Source: Hydractinia symbiolongicarpus (taxonomy: Eukaryota; Cnidaria; Hydrozoa; Anthoathecata; Hydractiniidae). Taken from it: DNA of 64,000 bases. Position 1 is the first letter of the stretch. Each line of letters starts with the position of its first letter. Position numbers and translations under genes: made by a program. The notes under the pieces were generated by a model. It saw nothing but the letters and a program-made list of their open reading frames with translations. It did not search any database and was not told the origin of the DNA. Where the stretch lies: positions 9,424,001 through 9,488,000 of the forward strand of contig NC_079885.1 of the NCBI RefSeq assembly GCF_029227915.1. The letters are read 5' to 3'. This document shows positions 61,198-64,000 of this stretch, piece by piece.

Positions 61198-61404
61198 ACC
61201 ATCACCTAATTATTTTGAACTTGTTGTCGTTTACCTGTTTAACAGGAGCGCACGTCCGAGTGCTTATGCAGGGACTGTCAACATTCAAACACTAACTTTT
61301 TTTTAATCTTGATGTTTAGGGCAGGGAAAGGGGATCTACAGATTTATAAAAAAGCTGTCCTTTAGTTACACAGTTGCTTAAACGGGTACACGAAGCCTGT
61401 GATC

Positions 61405-61715
61405 TTAACCCTATTTGGTATGGAGGGTATAAAGTGCCCCCCCCCCCCCCCCCTCATAAAGTTTTTCATGACTACTACTGTAAATAGTTTTAAAAAAGAT
61501 AAAAAACAAGAATTTCCAAGAAGGACATATTTTCTTCAACCATTGTCTCATTATAACGTCATCACGTCCTGTGATGACATGTCAATCTAAATATTTTGTC
61601 ACTAATTAAATCACAACATATTGATACTTCTTTGTGCCAAGTTTCGTCACTTAAAACCAAACTGAACAAAAGTTACAGCCCGCGGGCACTTTATGCCCCC
61701 CCCCCCCCCCCCCAT
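61405..61715. mobile_element. damaged relative of the TTAA MITE
   Basis: TTAACCCTATTTGGTATGG at the left resembles the 6553-7316 element end. Two long C runs (61438-61453, 61698-61713) are each preceded by gggcactttatg or ataaagtg sequence. The right terminal repeat and TTAA are missing. Confidence 0.55.
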
Positions 61716-61913
61716 ACTAATTTTTTGAGTTTTTTTTAAAAAAATGACTATTTTCACTGTCGGATATGCAATCAAAATATTTACTTGCAAAATCATTTAA
61801 AGATATGCATCGATGGGAGGAATCACTTGCGTTATTTTTGCCAATTCACACTTACTTGAAAAACACACTAGGTAGCACTGATATACAAACAGTGATTGTC
61901 AAATACTGGATAG

Positions 61914-61958
61914 CTTACACATACAAAAAGTTAGGCCACTTTTATGAAGCAAGTTTGT
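61914..61958 (+). repeat. 45-bp direct repeat, left copy
   Basis: cttacacatacaaaaagtta...gcaagtttgt; one mismatch (a/g) to 62152-62196. Both copies code the same TPR residues. Confidence 0.9.
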
Positions 61959-62149
61959 CTGTATATTATTTACCCTTACGTCTTTCTGTTTAAAAAAATA
62001 CTTCGATACTGTAATATCAATAGGAAAGTTTTAGTAACTATGTTAATTCTTAAGATTCTCATATAAAAAGCGAAATATATACAAACTTGTTGATAAGGCC
62101 CGTGGAAAAATCCACTTAGGCAAAAGAACAATGGACAATAGGTTGTTTC
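61956..62149. mobile_element. 193-bp repeat, copy 2, inserted in TPR coding sequence
   Basis: Same sequence as 60470-60662, present between the two 45-bp direct repeats. No coding capacity and no obvious terminal inverted repeats. Confidence 0.85.
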
Positions 62150-62151
62150 TC

Positions 62152-62196
62152 CTTACACATACAAAAAGTTAGGCCACTTTTATGAGGCAAGTTTGT
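62152..62196 (+). repeat. 45-bp direct repeat, right copy
   Basis: Second copy of the TPR segment at 61914-61958. Confidence 0.9.
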
Positions 62197-62693
62197 ATTT
62201 AGAAACAGTGATCGAACTCTACACTAAGTTCTTTGGCTCTTCACACAGCTACACAATAGAGGCGATGACCTTGTTCGCTGATGTTTTGCACGCTCAAGGA
62301 AGCATATATAACTCGCTCAAAATGCTGGATGATGTATACAAAATAAGTGTGAGCACGTACGGAAGACAACACAAACGCACTCTGGATATCAAGTTCAAAA
62401 TTGCAAGCGTATTAAAAAGTGGTGGCAAATTAGACGACGCATTGCGTGTGTTAAGTGAAGCGTGTGAATCGCACGACGCTTGCGATGATCACGCGTGCAA
62501 ATATATGATTGCTATGATACTAAAAGAGCAAGGTAAAGAAGAAGAAGCTCTTCAAGTTTTAAAGAAAACATGCGCTGCTACTGTACGCGTGTTGAGTGAC
62601 GGTCACGACAGCGTTATGAAAATAAAACATGAGATTGACGCATTGACACAGGCGTCACAACAACCAATAAATTTAACCTGTGTTATTATATAA

Positions 62694-64000
62694 ATAACAA
62701 CATACGCTGCAATTATGACAAAAATCAACGATATATTTTTTTTAAGTATTATGTAATTAGGAATAGGAAGTTAAGGGATGTATATTGCTACTTCCTGTCG
62801 CTTGTTAATAAAAAAAGTTTTCCACCTTTCTTATCTTGAAATCAGTTCGTAGAAAAATCGACGTTAATTAAACCGCTGTTTGTCGGCGTCGGTATTTCGT
62901 GTATCCTTGTTCCCCTGTTAGCATGAAGTAACGAAACTACTCTGCTGTTTGGGGGGGATAAAGGTGAAGGCGCAACAAGTTGTAACTTATGTTTCAATTT
63001 CACCTAAAGTAGCCGGATAGTTTCAAGAAAACATTTCGCCTGAAACGGTTTATTGTTGTTAGCGATTTACTGGATTTGCGGTATATCGTAGACTTACTAA
63101 GGTGTTCCACTTGGTTATTCTGTCTGTCCGCAGGAAAAATGTTTTGCTACGGGAACACGAAATGCGATATATAAAGGACGAGCGATCTCGTGGATTATTC
63201 CACGGTCTAGAACTGCAGTCTCAGATATCAATAGACTTCAACCTATATTTTATGGTAGCTTTGCATTTAGTTAAATTAACAGGCGATTTGTCACTGGACG
63301 ATTATGTTTAATTTTTTAACAACACTGCCAGAAGATTTTCAAACCATAAAAACGACGCATAAAACTATCTATTGTAGAGAGGTTGAAAATCTGATCGAAA
63401 TAATGTATATGAACATGGACATTTACCAGACATTTAAAGAGATTTTGCTGAGGTCAGCAAGGACCTGCCAAAATACAAAAAAATCTTTCTACAAATTCGT
63501 ATGCCCGTTGGCTTTATCGTATAGATCTTGAAACACTGAGCAAGAAAATGCATAGGATCATGTAATGGACCACCCGTACATTCCAAAACTGATTCAAAAA
63601 CTCAGGATTGGAAAGCTTATCCAATTTTGTGCCGGGTTGTCCCTAATTATGCACTGTCGTAACTACCATGTTTCCAAGTTATTCGGCCTCAAAGTTTTAA
63701 ATGCATTGTAGTAATGACTTAATTAATGTAATTTAAGACATTGAAGATAAGTCTTCGCCGCTGCAGTGTTTATTGTTTTGTTCTTTTGAATAACTTATCA
63801 ATAATTGATAGTACAAACTCTCAAACATTTTCGTCGCCAAATTATAAAGATACCCTATTATAATCAAAAATTAGACAAATTCTTGCGCAGCCTTTCATAT
63901 AAACAATACTGACAATATTTTCGGCCCTAAAAGGCTTTTTTTAGTCCTCAAGAAATGGTCAAATTGATAGTATACTGCAGGTTAACATAACTCGCTAAAA
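62694..64000. other. right end of the window
   Basis: No gene recognised. A diverged copy of the GTGGATTTTT repeat family lies at 63110-63210 (gatatataaaggacgagcga, then ctcgtggattattccacgg). Open frames at 63102-63531 have no recognisable motif. Confidence 0.4.

Larger units (their letters stand above)
58841..61404. other. region right of the GPCR cluster
   Basis: No recognised gene. It holds pogo-like taattcgaac sequence (59510-59640), the first copy of the 193-bp repeat (60470-60662) and a Penelope-associated motif copy (61118-61197). Short frames at 60050-60435 show no motifs. Confidence 0.4.
61766..62693 (+). pseudogene. TPR-protein fragment (kinesin-light-chain-like repeats), interrupted
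   Basis: Two frames encode tetratricopeptide repeats: 61766-61955 (SKYLLAKSFKDMHRWEESLA, LKNTLGSTDIQTV) and about 62157-62693 (YLETVIELYTKFFGSSHSYT, LADVLHAQGS, KIASVLKSGGKLDDALRVLS, MILKEQGKEEEALQVLKK, stop). The helix pattern and the G(S/T)xHxxT turns resemble kinesin light chain and other scaffold TPRs. They are separated by the 193-bp repeat, with a 45-bp stretch present on both sides. Removing the repeat and one duplicate restores one frame. A damaged MITE ends just upstream of the first codon and no splice acceptor or promoter was seen. I call it a broken gene or an interrupted allele; an intron explanation was tested and did not keep frame. Confidence 0.6.

Noticed and set aside
61956-62151. 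The 193-bp insert in the TPR region as a new intron using the duplicated 45 bp as splice sites
   Set aside because: GT and AG pairs available in the two copies (for example gcaa|gt with ag|gcc) all shift the frame or create a stop, so no clean in-frame removal was found.

Overview
The window reads as an AT-rich, intron-rich, repeat-laden metazoan chromosome. A cnidarian is my best guess, from the gene content (a lineage-specific intronless GPCR cluster and a short Caspr-like receptor) and from the dense short inverted-repeat elements. I cannot name the class or species from sequence alone.

Layout. At 1-3754 (+) lies the 3' terminal exon of a contactin-associated-protein/neurexin-IV-like receptor whose 5' part is off-window. 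At 6128-20650 (-) is a complete 26-exon K-Cl cotransporter (SLC12A4-7 type, 1034 aa), converging on the receptor gene. At 23081-35908 (-) is a complete 15-exon lysyl-tRNA synthetase (578 aa) with a 32-nt first coding exon and an 8-kb first intron holding a Penelope-like element fragment, a SINE fragment and other repeats. At 36391-38724 is a foldback transposon: 8-bp target duplication, about 120-bp terminal inverted repeats, and two opposed arrays of 10-bp monomers. At 41480-45271 (+) is GLE1, the mRNA-export factor (three coding exons, 713 aa), divergent from the synthetase. From 47.6 to 58.8 kb sit three intronless GPCR genes (-,+,-); two are inverted near-duplicates with a sharp identity boundary, and the third shares a short, highly similar tract over TM3-TM4. 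At 61.8-62.7 kb is a TPR-coding region broken by a 193-bp repeat insertion.

The gene models were assembled by hand. All internal splice phases of the cotransporter, the synthetase and GLE1 close to whole codons and follow the known family sequence from end to end, so I regard them as secure apart from UTRs and alternative exons. The identifiable genes are single-copy housekeeping or membrane genes and do not form a pathway; the window is ordinary eukaryotic gene neighbours set among mobile-element debris.

The least ordinary feature is the 2.3-kb foldback element, whose arms are arrays of decamers that keep exact 10-bp register for about 1.9 kb. Other points of interest are the paired PP1-docking motifs plus a PDZ ligand in the Caspr-like tail, the conversion-like pattern in the GPCRs, hammerhead-like motifs tied to Penelope-type repeats, and a palindromic repeat family whose ends lie at splice sites of the cotransporter.
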